DNA from: Mahella australiensis 50-1 BON
Lineage (GTDB): Bacteria; Bacillota; Clostridia; Mahellales; Mahellaceae
DNA: 64,000 bases
NCBI RefSeq assembly: GCF_000213255.1
Contig: NC_015520.1
Location: 3,030,001-3,094,000 of the forward strand
Reading direction: 5' to 3'
The notes under the pieces were generated by a model. That model worked only from the letters and a program-made list of their open reading frames with translations. It ran no database searches and was not told where the DNA came from. Both the position numbers and the translations under genes were made by a program. Below are positions 17,947 to 26,572 of this stretch, piece by piece. Positions within the stretch are counted from its first letter, which is position 1, and each line of letters begins with the position of its first letter.

Positions 17947-20900
17947 ATGGGTGAGAACATAGACATGATAGGTCAAGGCTTCAGATGCCTTGTCAAAGCG
18001 CTGGCGCCGTATGTGGCGCGCGAATTGCAACGCCAATACGCTGATAACTGGTGGAAGGAGGGCGTGTTGGATGTGCTGTGGGATGACCAAAAAAAAGACT
18101 TGCCCGAAAGCGGCGAATGGAGCGAGCTGGTCGATTCGCTGGACATACAGCGCTGCCTCATACTTATGGATGCCAACTGGAATACGGTATTCAAGCGCAA
18201 GCTTACCATAGACCACCGCAACTGGATAAAGGAATTAATCGGTATAAGGAATAAATGGGCGCATGCCGGCAGCCAGGACTTCGATGAGGATTATACATGG
18301 CGAGCGCTGGATACCATGGCCAGATTGGCCGAGCACATAGATGATGAGAGCACAGAGGAAATAAGGGCTCTGGCGCGGCAGGTGCGCTATGGTACAGCCG
18401 AAGCCTCCACCACTGCGGCTGTGCAGCAGCCACCGATTGCGGCCATGCAGCCTGATTATGATAATGGCCTGCCACCTTGGCGCTATGTCATAATGCCACA
18501 TCCGGACGTGGCGCAGGGACGTTACAAAAATGCAGAGTTTGCCGCTGATTTAGCGCAGGTAGTACATGGCGAAGGCGCTATAGAGTATAAAGAACCGGTA
18601 GAATTCTTCGCGCGCACATATATAACCGAGGGCTTGTCCGGCCTATTGGTACAGGTATTGAAGCGCGTGTCAGGCAAGGGCGGCGAGCCTGTCATACAGC
18701 TCAAAACAGCTTTCGGCGGCGGCAAGACGCATAGCATGCTGGCGCTGTACCATTTGCTGCGCGGCACGGTATCGGCTGAGAGTCTTATGGGTGTAAGAAG
18801 CGTTCTCGATAAAGCCGGCTTATCATCGGTCGTGAAGACCAATGTGGCCGTATTGGTCGGAACGGCGTTGGATCCTACCAAAACGCGTCGCCCACCAAAA
18901 TACTCCGGCATAAGCATAAACACGCTTTGGGGCGAGATGGCGGCCCAATTGGCTGAACAGGCCGGCGATATGTCGCTTTATGAATACGTGAAAGAGGCTG
19001 ATAAAAAGGGAGTATCGCCCGGCTCTCAAGCGCTGCGCCAGCTTTTTGACGCTTGTGGACCGTGCCTTGTGCTGATAGACGAATTGGTGGCATATGCCAA
19101 AAAGCTTTACGGTGTGAGCGATAAATTGCCGGCCGGTACGTTCGATAACCTCATAACGTTTATACAGGAATTGAGCGAAGCGGTGCGCGCCAGTAAAAAC
19201 AGCGTCGTCGTGGTGTCCATACCGGAGTCTAATATAGAGATAGGCGAGGGCGGCGGCAGAATAGCGCTGGAGGCCATAGAGCACGTCTTTGGGCGCGTGG
19301 AGGCTGTATGGAAGCCAATAACGGCCAGCGAAGGCTTTGAGATAGTAAGGAGAAGATTATTCCTAAAGCCACAGGACGAAGCCGGTTTGGATAAAGTATG
19401 CCGGGCTTTTAGCGAGATGTACAATGCCAACCCCTCCGATTTTCCGCCCGAGTGTAAAGAAATCACCTATTTAGAGCGCATGAAAGCGTGCTATCCCATC
19501 CACCCCGAGGTATTCGACAGGCTGTACGGCGATTGGGCGACGCTGGAACATTTCCAGCGCACGCGCGGTGTATTGCGCCTTATGGCCGCTGTTATACACG
19601 ATTTATGGATGAAAAATGACAACGGCCTTATGATAATGCCGGGCTCTATAGCTTTGGACAACCCTTCAGTCAGGGATGAACTGACAAAATACCTGGGCGA
19701 TGGCTGGGATGCCGTCGTAGATAAAGAGATAGACGGACCCAATTCCGAGCCGTATAAGATAGACAAGGAAAACCCTCGTTTTTCCAAGTATATGGCAGCG
19801 CGCCGCGTGGCCAGGACCATTATGCTGGGCAGCGCGCCTTCCTCTCGTGAGCAGCACAATAGGGGCATAGAGATATCAAGGATACATCTCGGGGTAATGC
19901 AGCCCGACGAGCAGATAGCGGTGTTCAACGATGCTTTGGCGCACCTGCAGCGCAAATTGTCTTATCTTTATAGTGATTCATATGACCTGAGGTTTTGGTA
20001 TGACACGCGTCCGACACTTAAGAAAACCGCGGAGGATAGGGCTGGTCAGATACCGACGTCCAGGGCCGAAGAGGAAATAGAACGGCGTATAAAGGCTATA
20101 CGCGAACGCGGCGATTTCGCCGCTGTCCATGCATGCCCGTCATCGTCGCTGGACGTGCCGGATGAACAGGAGGCTCGCCTGGTAGTGCTACCCATATCCT
20201 GCCCTTATCGGAGAAACGACGGCCAAGCTGTTGATTATGCTATGAATATAATAGATAATAGAGGCAATGCGCCGAGAATTTATAAGAATATGTTAGCGTT
20301 TGTGGCTGCCGATAGCGACGCTAGAGTGGCACTCATAGAAGATGTTAAGCATTATCTGGCATGGAGGTCAATATTGGATGACGCTGAAATGTTAAATTTG
20401 GACATGGGACAGAAAAGAGAGGTTGAAAACAGCGTAAAACGCGGCGACAGCGCGGTGAATGTGCGTTTGCAGGAGGCGTATTGCTGGCTTCTCATACCTG
20501 TGCAGGAAGGCACCGATCCAATAACGCTTGAGATAGAACGAATAAGCGGCTATGACGAAAGCTATGTGGCTAGAGCGTCTAAAAAGATGATACAAAAAGA
20601 AGCGTTGATTACCAAATGGTCAGGCATAAGGCTGAGGATGGAGCTGGACAATTGGTTTTGGAAAGGCCAGCAGCATGTGCAGATAAGAAAGGTATGGGAG
20701 GCCATGTGCACGTACTGCTACATGCCGCGGCTCAAAAACGCAAATGTGCTTTTAAACGCCATAACTGAAGGAGTAGCTTCGGATGATAGATATTTTGCCT
20801 ATGCAGAGGGCTATACAGACGATGGAAGGTATATGGGTCTGCGGTATAAAAAGCCGCTTATGTATGTGGATATAAACGGATACCTGGTGAGGCCGGAAGC

Positions 20901-21303
20901 CGCCGAAGCTCAAATAGAGGCCGAAAAAGCTAAAGAAGAAGCAAGTGTATCGCAACCACCGGTATATGAGCCGCCACAAGATGGAGGAAGCAACGTAAAC
21001 GAAGGACATACGTCAGGTGGCGTGGCGTCAGGTAACACAGCTATAGTGGAACCACCGCCACGTAAGAAAAAAATTAGGAGATTTTACGGCACTGTGGCTC
21101 TTGATCCCATGCGCTTGGGCAGCCATGCCGGAAAGATAGCCGAGGAAATAGTACAGCACCTAAATGTTATACCCGGCGCTAAAGTAAGGATAAAGCTGGA
21201 TATAGACGTGGAAGTCGATGACGGCATACCCGACAATGTGATACGCACAGTCAGCGAAAATTGCAACGCGCTTAAGTTCGAATCATCATCTTTTGAAGAA
21301 TAA
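17947..21303 (+). CDS. DUF499 AAA+-type ATPase with N-terminal Swt1-like HEPN domain
   Basis: 1118 residues. Residues 1-130 form a helical Swt1-type HEPN domain with 'RNKWAH' (Arg101, His106), the Rx4H motif of HEPN ribonucleases. The DUF499 P-loop ATPase follows: Walker A 'FGGGKTHS' (256-263), Walker B 'CLVLIDEL' (about 371-378) and a strand 'VVVVSIPESN' (about 420) of sensor type. A Pro-rich linker (about 985-1045) leads to a C-terminal domain of about 70 residues. DUF499 ATPases (COG1483) accompany DUF1156 methylases in anti-phage islands. The ATG has a GGGAG site 14 bases after the methylase stop, so all three genes form one operon. No separate nuclease gene follows. Confidence 0.9.
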   Translation: MGENIDMIGQGFRCLVKALAPYVARELQRQYADNWWKEGVLDVLWDDQKKDLPESGEWSELVDSLDIQRCLILMDANWNTVFKRKLTIDHRNWIKELIGIRNKWAHAGSQDFDEDYTWRALDTMARLAEHIDDESTEEIRALARQVRYGTAEASTTAAVQQPPIAAMQPDYDNGLPPWRYVIMPHPDVAQGRYKNAEFAADLAQVVHGEGAIEYKEPVEFFARTYITEGLSGLLVQVLKRVSGKGGEPVIQLKTAFGGGKTHSMLALYHLLRGTVSAESLMGVRSVLDKAGLSSVVKTNVAVLVGTALDPTKTRRPPKYSGISINTLWGEMAAQLAEQAGDMSLYEYVKEADKKGVSPGSQALRQLFDACGPCLVLIDELVAYAKKLYGVSDKLPAGTFDNLITFIQELSEAVRASKNSVVVVSIPESNIEIGEGGGRIALEAIEHVFGRVEAVWKPITASEGFEIVRRRLFLKPQDEAGLDKVCRAFSEMYNANPSDFPPECKEITYLERMKACYPIHPEVFDRLYGDWATLEHFQRTRGVLRLMAAVIHDLWMKNDNGLMIMPGSIALDNPSVRDELTKYLGDGWDAVVDKEIDGPNSEPYKIDKENPRFSKYMAARRVARTIMLGSAPSSREQHNRGIEISRIHLGVMQPDEQIAVFNDALAHLQRKLSYLYSDSYDLRFWYDTRPTLKKTAEDRAGQIPTSRAEEEIERRIKAIRERGDFAAVHACPSSSLDVPDEQEARLVVLPISCPYRRNDGQAVDYAMNIIDNRGNAPRIYKNMLAFVAADSDARVALIEDVKHYLAWRSILDDAEMLNLDMGQKREVENSVKRGDSAVNVRLQEAYCWLLIPVQEGTDPITLEIERISGYDESYVARASKKMIQKEALITKWSGIRLRMELDNWFWKGQQHVQIRKVWEAMCTYCYMPRLKNANVLLNAITEGVASDDRYFAYAEGYTDDGRYMGLRYKKPLMYVDINGYLVRPEAAEAQIEAEKAKEEASVSQPPVYEPPQDGGSNVNEGHTSGGVASGNTAIVEPPPRKKKIRRFYGTVALDPMRLGSHAGKIAEEIVQHLNVIPGAKVRIKLDIDVEVDDGIPDNVIRTVSENCNALKFESSSFEE

Positions 21304-21376
21304 GGTAAATGATAGCGGTAGGCTGGCATAGAGAAACCTCTGCCAATGCTTAAAATAGAAAGTATGGTGGGAAACA

Positions 21377-23467
21377 ATGGAATCGGTTCTATATGTTGTT
21401 GGCTTGATTATTGCCCTGACCTTCACGATTTTTAATATCGATGATATTATATGGGACATCATTTGTTTTATAAATTGGAGAAAAATAAATTTGCGGTCGA
21501 AGCGGATAGCGCTGGAAAAGCTCGACAGCCAACCTCCCAAACTTTTAGCTATCGTCATAGCTGCGCTGCATGAAGAAAAAGTTCTGGAACCGGTAATCGA
21601 CAACTTGATAGCAACGATGCATTATCCACGTTCTATGTATCATATATTTATCGGCGTATATCCAAACGACGAGGCCACTACGGCGGTAGCTGATGCGTTA
21701 GGGCAAAAATATCAAAATGTTCATACTGTGATAAATGTGCTTCCAGGCCCTACGTCGAAAGCGCAAAACTTAAATAATGTGATATCATATATTCGCCAAT
21801 TTGAATTGGATCATGATTATCGTTTTAGCGCTATCACAATACATGATTCTGAGGATGTCGTCCATCCGTATGAGTTGAAGATGACTAATTTTTTGATAGA
21901 AGAATACAGCGCTTTACAATTTCCGGTGTTTCCATTACAAAGGATGCCAAATTGGAAGAATTTTTTCTCCGGCATGACGTCGGGTACTTATGCCGACGAA
22001 TTTGCCGAGAATCATTTTAGAATTATGAGGATGAGGGACTCGATGGTGGCCGTGGTTCCCTCGGCAGGCACTGGTTTTGTGCTTTCACATGAGATACTGG
22101 ATTACTACGAAAATCAACCTTTGTTCCCGGAAGATAGTTTAACTGAGGATTATAAACTTTCTATAAAATTAGCTGAGGATGGCTTTCACGTTCACTATGT
22201 TTTGGAAAAGGTTATAAGATTATTAGACAATGGTGCTTTAAGATGGGATTATATTGCTACTCGGAGCATGTTTCCTAACAAATTTAGAGCGGCAGTACGT
22301 CAAAAGACACGATGGATTTATGGTATTACCATGCAATCCATAAAACTTTCTGATATATTTGGGGTAGGCCGCGGCAATTTAAATGTCACTGAAAGTTATA
22401 CGTTGTACAGGGACTTAAAAGCTAAATTCGTGAATTTGTTAGTATTGCCTGGCTATTTCGTTTTTGTTTATTTTATCCTTTCGTTTTTCACATCAATTCC
22501 TGTTATGTACCCTGTCAATACATTTTCGGGACAGCTATGCATCTTTTTAACATTTATGATGATATACCGCCAAACGATGAGAGCAATTGCTATAAACAAT
22601 GTATATGGTTTTAAAAGCGTGATTTTTGCGTGCCTTCTCCCACCATTTATGCCAATTCGCTTAATCTGGGGTAATATAATAAATCTATCGGCTACATTAT
22701 ACGCATGGCAATGGGCTATCTTAGGCAATAGTAAAGGTAGAAAGAAAACGAAAAGGCAGTGGAACAAGACCGAGCATGAGTTTTTGGATAAGAATATTTT
22801 GCATCGTTATTATCGCAATATAGGCGATGTGCTCCTGGAAAAACAATATATCGCTCCAAAAACTTTGAAGGAGATGTTAATGCTATCCCACAAAGAGAAT
22901 AAACGGCTTGGAGATGTTCTTTTGGAAAACAATGTTGTTACCGAAGAACAGCTGATGATTGCAGTAGCTGCATCTCAACACAGGTTGTTTGTAAAAAACA
23001 TTTCGCTGTTTAAAAGCGATGCTGCAAATGATTTTGATAAGCAACTACTTGCTCAATCATCATTTTATCCACTGCTTAAAGTAAACGATGGTTATGTTAT
23101 AGCACAGACTAATTTTACACCTCCTGATGCATATAACAGTTTTATTGACGATGGATACAATATTTATACGGTATATACCACTAAGGATAGGGTGTTAGAA
23201 GCCATTGAAACCGTAAACAACGAAGGTTCTAATCTTACCAATAATTTAGTTAACGAGTTGCTCAGACAAGACAAAATAACTTGGGAGCAAGCTGTGTTAG
23301 CAATAGACAATCAATCTTATATTCCTAATATCATCGGTTATATGGGTATTGGTTCACCTTTTAGGATAATAGATAATTCAAACGATGTGTTTACGCATAA
23401 TTACAAAGCACCTGAAAGGAAACCGGCGTTTTTACGAAGGCCGCGTCGAGAAAGCCCACCTATTTAG
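21377..23467 (+). CDS. NfrB-like membrane glycosyltransferase with C-terminal MshEN (c-di-GMP-binding type) domain
   Basis: 696 residues. One transmembrane helix (3-25) is followed by a family-2 glycosyltransferase domain with 'HDSED' (about 155), 'TED' (about 256) and 'QKTRW' (QxxRW, about 308-312), the catalytic set of processive cellulose-synthase-like enzymes. Three to four transmembrane helices follow (about 355-460). Residues about 475-545 hold 'IGDVLLEKQYI...' and 'RLGDVLLENNVVTEEQL', an MshEN motif pair known to bind c-di-GMP. This layout matches NfrB, the inner-membrane protein that makes the phage N4 receptor polysaccharide. It starts 73 bp after the DUF499 gene with GGTGGGA as ribosome binding site. 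Its product is unknown. Confidence 0.85.
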   Translation: MESVLYVVGLIIALTFTIFNIDDIIWDIICFINWRKINLRSKRIALEKLDSQPPKLLAIVIAALHEEKVLEPVIDNLIATMHYPRSMYHIFIGVYPNDEATTAVADALGQKYQNVHTVINVLPGPTSKAQNLNNVISYIRQFELDHDYRFSAITIHDSEDVVHPYELKMTNFLIEEYSALQFPVFPLQRMPNWKNFFSGMTSGTYADEFAENHFRIMRMRDSMVAVVPSAGTGFVLSHEILDYYENQPLFPEDSLTEDYKLSIKLAEDGFHVHYVLEKVIRLLDNGALRWDYIATRSMFPNKFRAAVRQKTRWIYGITMQSIKLSDIFGVGRGNLNVTESYTLYRDLKAKFVNLLVLPGYFVFVYFILSFFTSIPVMYPVNTFSGQLCIFLTFMMIYRQTMRAIAINNVYGFKSVIFACLLPPFMPIRLIWGNIINLSATLYAWQWAILGNSKGRKKTKRQWNKTEHEFLDKNILHRYYRNIGDVLLEKQYIAPKTLKEMLMLSHKENKRLGDVLLENNVVTEEQLMIAVAASQHRLFVKNISLFKSDAANDFDKQLLAQSSFYPLLKVNDGYVIAQTNFTPPDAYNSFIDDGYNIYTVYTTKDRVLEAIETVNNEGSNLTNNLVNELLRQDKITWEQAVLAIDNQSYIPNIIGYMGIGSPFRIIDNSNDVFTHNYKAPERKPAFLRRPRRESPPI

Positions 23468-23636
23468 TGCTTTAGAAAAATTACGCTGGGAAACTTTGGT
23501 CCAAAGCTTTGCTAACTTTTATCAGATATGCTCTGCAAAATTGATTTGAGGCTAAACGTCACCTTCGCCTATGCATAATGACAACTGAACAGTCACCACT
23601 AATATCACAGAATAATAACAACATCGCAAAAAGCTA

Positions 23637-23664
23637 TTGCAAAAAACAGAATAAGTGGTATACT
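23637..23664 (+). promoter_or_regulatory. sigma-A-type promoter of the RNA candidate
   Basis: TTGCAA (23637-23642), 16-bp spacer, TATACT (23659-23664). This is the best promoter match in the region. It points into 300 bp without an open frame that ends with a terminator. Confidence 0.7.
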
Positions 23665-23670
23665 GTAAAT

Positions 23671-23880
23671 ATAAAGTTTTGTTGTGGGTAACTAGATTAC
23701 CCGAGCTGTCCAACGCCGCAACAGAATGCGGGTCCGTATTACGGGTGGCAGCAATGGCCTCATGCGAGGAGCAGGGGGGTCAGTGATTGCCGGACATTTC
23801 TGCCGGTGAAAATTTAAAGGTGAATTGTACCCAAAAAGGCAACATTAATATAGGTGTATTAAGGTTGTCTTTTTTTGGTT
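23671..23880 (+). ncRNA. candidate structured small RNA, about 210 nt
   Basis: Transcription would begin near 23671. The first domain is a closed stem TGTTGTGG/CCGCAACA (one G-U pair) around an inner hairpin GGGTAACTAGATTACCC. A second hairpin is GCGGGTCCGTATTACGGGT, a third CCTCATGCGAGG, a fourth near GCCGG...CCGGT. It ends with a rho-independent terminator (arms 23833-23876, one mismatch, then seven T). No frame of meaningful length runs through it. I tried to match T-box, SRP, 6S, tmRNA, c-di-GMP and common riboswitch cores without success. It stands between the cargo and the mobility genes of element B, so a role in copy control, regulation of the excisionase or packaging is possible. Confidence 0.55.
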
Positions 23881-23887
23881 CTAAAAG

Positions 23888-23925
23888 CGGTAAAACGCAG
23901 TTAAAAGTGTTTTACCGTTTTTTTA
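23888..23925 (+). terminator. second, tandem rho-independent terminator
   Basis: Stem CGGTAAAAC / GTTTTACCG (23888-23917) followed by TTTTTTTATTTTT. It is 12 bp after the first terminator and 40 bp before the excisionase-like gene. It may attenuate read-through into the mobility operon. Confidence 0.75.
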
Positions 23926-23968
23926 TTTTTCTTGTTTCCATTTTATACTAAGGAGGTGCAAAGAGCGT

Positions 23969-24157
23969 ATGGAAAAAGCAACCTATTCCGTGAAGGAGGT
24001 AGCCCAAATACTAGGAGTCGGGCAAGTGCTCGTATATAAAGAAATATCCATCGGGAATATACCAGCTATCCGGTTGGGTAAGAGGCGCGTAGTCGTGCCA
24101 AAATGGGCTATAGATGAGCTGCTGGGACGCCAAAATGGTCAAACATTAAATGTATAG
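23969..24157 (+). CDS. excisionase-like MerR-type HTH protein
   Basis: 62 residues forming one winged-helix DNA-binding domain: 'YSVKEVAQILGVGQVLVYKE' followed by 'IPAIRLGKRRVVVPKWAIDEL'. This is the layout of the helix_turn_helix_17/Xis family. AGGAGGTG stands 11 bases before the ATG. It opens the mobility operon of element B and probably works as recombination directionality factor for the integrase at 29141, or as regulator of the palindromic region immediately downstream. Confidence 0.85.
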   Translation: MEKATYSVKEVAQILGVGQVLVYKEISIGNIPAIRLGKRRVVVPKWAIDELLGRQNGQTLNV

Positions 24158-24183
24158 TCGTATGTGTATATTAGATTACCCCT

Positions 24184-24330
24184 GCCTCATGCGCCCGTGG
24201 ATGCAGGCGGGAGGGTGGTCACGGCCCTCTCTCGCTTCGCTCATTCCGCCCGTGACCACCCTCTCGCAACGTGCTCCACAGATAGTGTGAATAACAAAAG
24301 GGAAAGTTGTTTTACACGGGCGCATGAGGC
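24184..24330. other. nested perfect palindromes: candidate oriT or replication origin of element B
   Basis: Outer inverted repeat of 16 bp (GCCTCATGCGCCCGTG at 24184-24199, complement at 24315-24330) enclosing an inner perfect 14-bp repeat (GAGGGTGGTCACGG at 24211-24224, complement at 24250-24263). The local G+C is far higher than around it. The only frame here, 24164-24418, is just a by-product of the repeats. It lies directly between the excisionase-like and the replication-relaxation genes, the usual place for an origin of transfer or rolling-circle nick site. Confidence 0.6.
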
Positions 24331-24359
24331 AACCGATATGTTAGAAAGGATTACAAATT

Positions 24360-25004
24360 ATGATGAAAAATATAGTGATGACACAGAGAGATATAAAAAT
24401 ACTCTTAGAATCGATTAGATGGAAGTTTTTACTAGCTCGTCAAATAAAATACATTGGCGGGTTCAAAAGCGATAACGCATTGTATAGGCGTTTGAGGATG
24501 TTAATTGATGCGCGCTACTTAAAAAGATTATATACCATGTATGGCGTACCGGCGGTATATATTACAACGTCTCGAGGCAAGAAAATGGCGGGGTTAGACA
24601 CAATGCTCTCGCCTGTGTCCAATGTCAGTCCGGTTTCTATCAGGCATGATATATGCGTTGTTGATGCGGCGATATACTTAGCGCAGCTACTAAATGTATC
24701 ATTTTCGGAAATGCAAACCGAGCGTGAAATAAGGAAAAAGCAAGGGTATGAGCTGCCGGAGCATGTACCCGACATAGTCATATCAGCTCAAGGCATATGT
24801 GTTGAAGTAGAACTTACGCAAAAAACTGACAATCGCTTGAAAAAAATAATAAGCGATGAATACAGAAAATATGATCGTGTTATATACGTCGTCCCGAATG
24901 CATCGGGTCAGTTGTACAGGAAAATAAAAAACATAGCTAACAATTACCCTACTGTGGAAATTATAGAATTGGAGGTTATAGAAAAATATGCAAAAGGGTT
25001 ATAA
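24360..25004 (+). CDS. replication-relaxation family protein
   Basis: 214 residues. The N-terminal half is a winged-helix domain ('VMTQRDIKILLESIRWKFLL', 'YRRLRMLIDARYLKRLY'). The C-terminal half contains 'VPDIVISAQGICVEVELTQK', with Asp and ExE/K spacing of a PD-(D/E)XK-like fold. This matches the replication-relaxation family (PF13814) found in plasmids and integrative elements next to coupling ATPases. It probably binds the nested palindromes just upstream. Its stop overlaps the start of the coupling-protein gene by 17 bases. Two ATG codons lie at the start; the first is used here. Confidence 0.75.
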   Translation: MMKNIVMTQRDIKILLESIRWKFLLARQIKYIGGFKSDNALYRRLRMLIDARYLKRLYTMYGVPAVYITTSRGKKMAGLDTMLSPVSNVSPVSIRHDICVVDAAIYLAQLLNVSFSEMQTEREIRKKQGYELPEHVPDIVISAQGICVEVELTQKTDNRLKKIISDEYRKYDRVIYVVPNASGQLYRKIKNIANNYPTVEIIELEVIEKYAKGL

Positions 25005-26538
25005 GCTATTATTAATTGGCATTTTTATAGGAATATATCTTTTTTTAACCGCATGGGTGTTCGTACCGATTGTTAGGGCATGGCCTCTCCTATCTCCTAA
25101 AAATCAGGTAATCGGGAAATTGCCAGATTTAAAACCTATTATAGTGCTATATAAAGATCCGTTTCTATGCCTTCTGGAATTAAGGAATAGAGAAGTAGCC
25201 ATACCATGGCTAGTTATCAGCTCGCTAATAGTTATAGCAATAACGATATGGATAGCATGGGAGCGATGGAACGAAAGGATATTTCACCCGACCGAAAAGA
25301 AAACAAAACGGCCAAAAGTCCACATGCCGAATCATACGGCTGATGCCACTGCCATAGGCATTAGCGATAACGGTAAGCCGATATATATACCGGATAATGC
25401 CCGACATGTATTCGTCGCAGGTACGACAGGTTCGGGCAAGACAATAGCTTTGTCGAATTTTGTTGAAAACGGCCTTGCAAAAGGGTATGGCATGCTCATT
25501 ATCGACGGTAAAGGGGATACGGGACCGAGAAGCTTGATAGATTATTGCTGCCGTATGAGCATCAGATATGGACGCCAAATACACATCATAGGCGGTCCGA
25601 GTTCAAACGCCAAATATAATCCGTTCAGAAACTCTAAAGAAACAGAAGCCAAAGATATGCTCATAAGCATGACTGAATGGAGCGAACCGCATTATCGTGC
25701 TAATGTAGAAAGATATATACAATCCCTTATACAGCTTTTACTGATAGCCGATATTCCTCTTTCGTATGATGTTATTATCGAAAATATGAGCAAAACAGCA
25801 TATGAGACGCTCTCCGCTCAGCTAGTACGTGAGAATAAAATAACTAAAGAGGATCATATAGCTAATCTGGCCATATCGTCGGTTAGTTCGGACATAACCG
25901 CTTCAGCGACTGCTAGATTTGCAACGATAGTCGAAGGCGAGGGGAACAGCATATTTTCCGCAGATGGCATAGACGTATATACGGCGCTCGCCACAGGAGA
26001 TATTATATTCTTTTGCCTTTCACCCTTGCTTTATCCATCATTCGCTTCTTCCTTAGGGCGACTAGCTGTGCTGGATGCGCGCAAGGCGGTATCCCGCATG
26101 TGGGGTGATCATAAACCCAAATTCTTTATATTTGATGAATTAGGTGCTTATGTATCGCCTATGCTGGTAACCCTTCTTTCCCAAGCGCGGGCGGCAACTG
26201 TAACATGTATAGCAGCTACACAGTCATTTGCCGATCTGGAGGCGGCCGGCACATCCATGCGCCGGCAAGTTGTAGAAAATTGCAATTCTTTCATAATAAT
26301 GCGCCAAAATAGTCCGGAAGATGCACAACAGGCAGCAGATATAATAGGGACATATGAGGATATGGATATTACGTATCAATTAAGCGAACAAAAGCAAACC
26401 GGGCTTGGAAGCGCACGCAGAGTGAGGCAATATTTCTTCCATCCTGACGTCATAAAAAACCTATGTGTCGGAGAGGCGGTATTCGTCTCTAAAGAAACTG
26501 GCCAGCGTTCCAAGGTATGGATTCGCAAGCCCGAGTGA
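24988..26538 (+). CDS. TraG/VirD4-like coupling ATPase
   Basis: 516 residues. Two transmembrane helices (about 8-30 and 70-90) are followed by a cytoplasmic P-loop domain: Walker A 'GTTGSGKT' (about 146-153) and Walker B 'FFIFDELGAY' (about 380). The TraM-recognition-like region 'LLSQARAATVTCIAATQS' follows, typical of type IV coupling proteins. It would pump the element's DNA into a transfer apparatus. No other secretion gene is present in element B, so it would have to use the channel of another conjugative element. Confidence 0.88.
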   Translation: MQKGYKLLLIGIFIGIYLFLTAWVFVPIVRAWPLLSPKNQVIGKLPDLKPIIVLYKDPFLCLLELRNREVAIPWLVISSLIVIAITIWIAWERWNERIFHPTEKKTKRPKVHMPNHTADATAIGISDNGKPIYIPDNARHVFVAGTTGSGKTIALSNFVENGLAKGYGMLIIDGKGDTGPRSLIDYCCRMSIRYGRQIHIIGGPSSNAKYNPFRNSKETEAKDMLISMTEWSEPHYRANVERYIQSLIQLLLIADIPLSYDVIIENMSKTAYETLSAQLVRENKITKEDHIANLAISSVSSDITASATARFATIVEGEGNSIFSADGIDVYTALATGDIIFFCLSPLLYPSFASSLGRLAVLDARKAVSRMWGDHKPKFFIFDELGAYVSPMLVTLLSQARAATVTCIAATQSFADLEAAGTSMRRQVVENCNSFIIMRQNSPEDAQQAADIIGTYEDMDITYQLSEQKQTGLGSARRVRQYFFHPDVIKNLCVGEAVFVSKETGQRSKVWIRKPE

Positions 26539-26572
26539 TATCTTTGTATACATTACGTTTGGAGGAGAAATT

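Noticed and set aside
11674-21303. complete DISARM or BREX system
   Set aside because: DrmA, DrmB and DrmC, or PglZ, BrxL and the other core genes, are not present. Only the helicase, methylase and DUF499 parts are seen.
23671-23880. T-box, SRP RNA, 6S RNA, tmRNA or c-di-GMP riboswitch
   Set aside because: None of the conserved core strings of these RNAs could be found, and the following gene is an HTH protein 90 bp after a terminator.
24164-24418. 84-codon open frame
   Set aside because: It runs through the nested palindromes, has no ribosome binding site and shows no protein-like composition.
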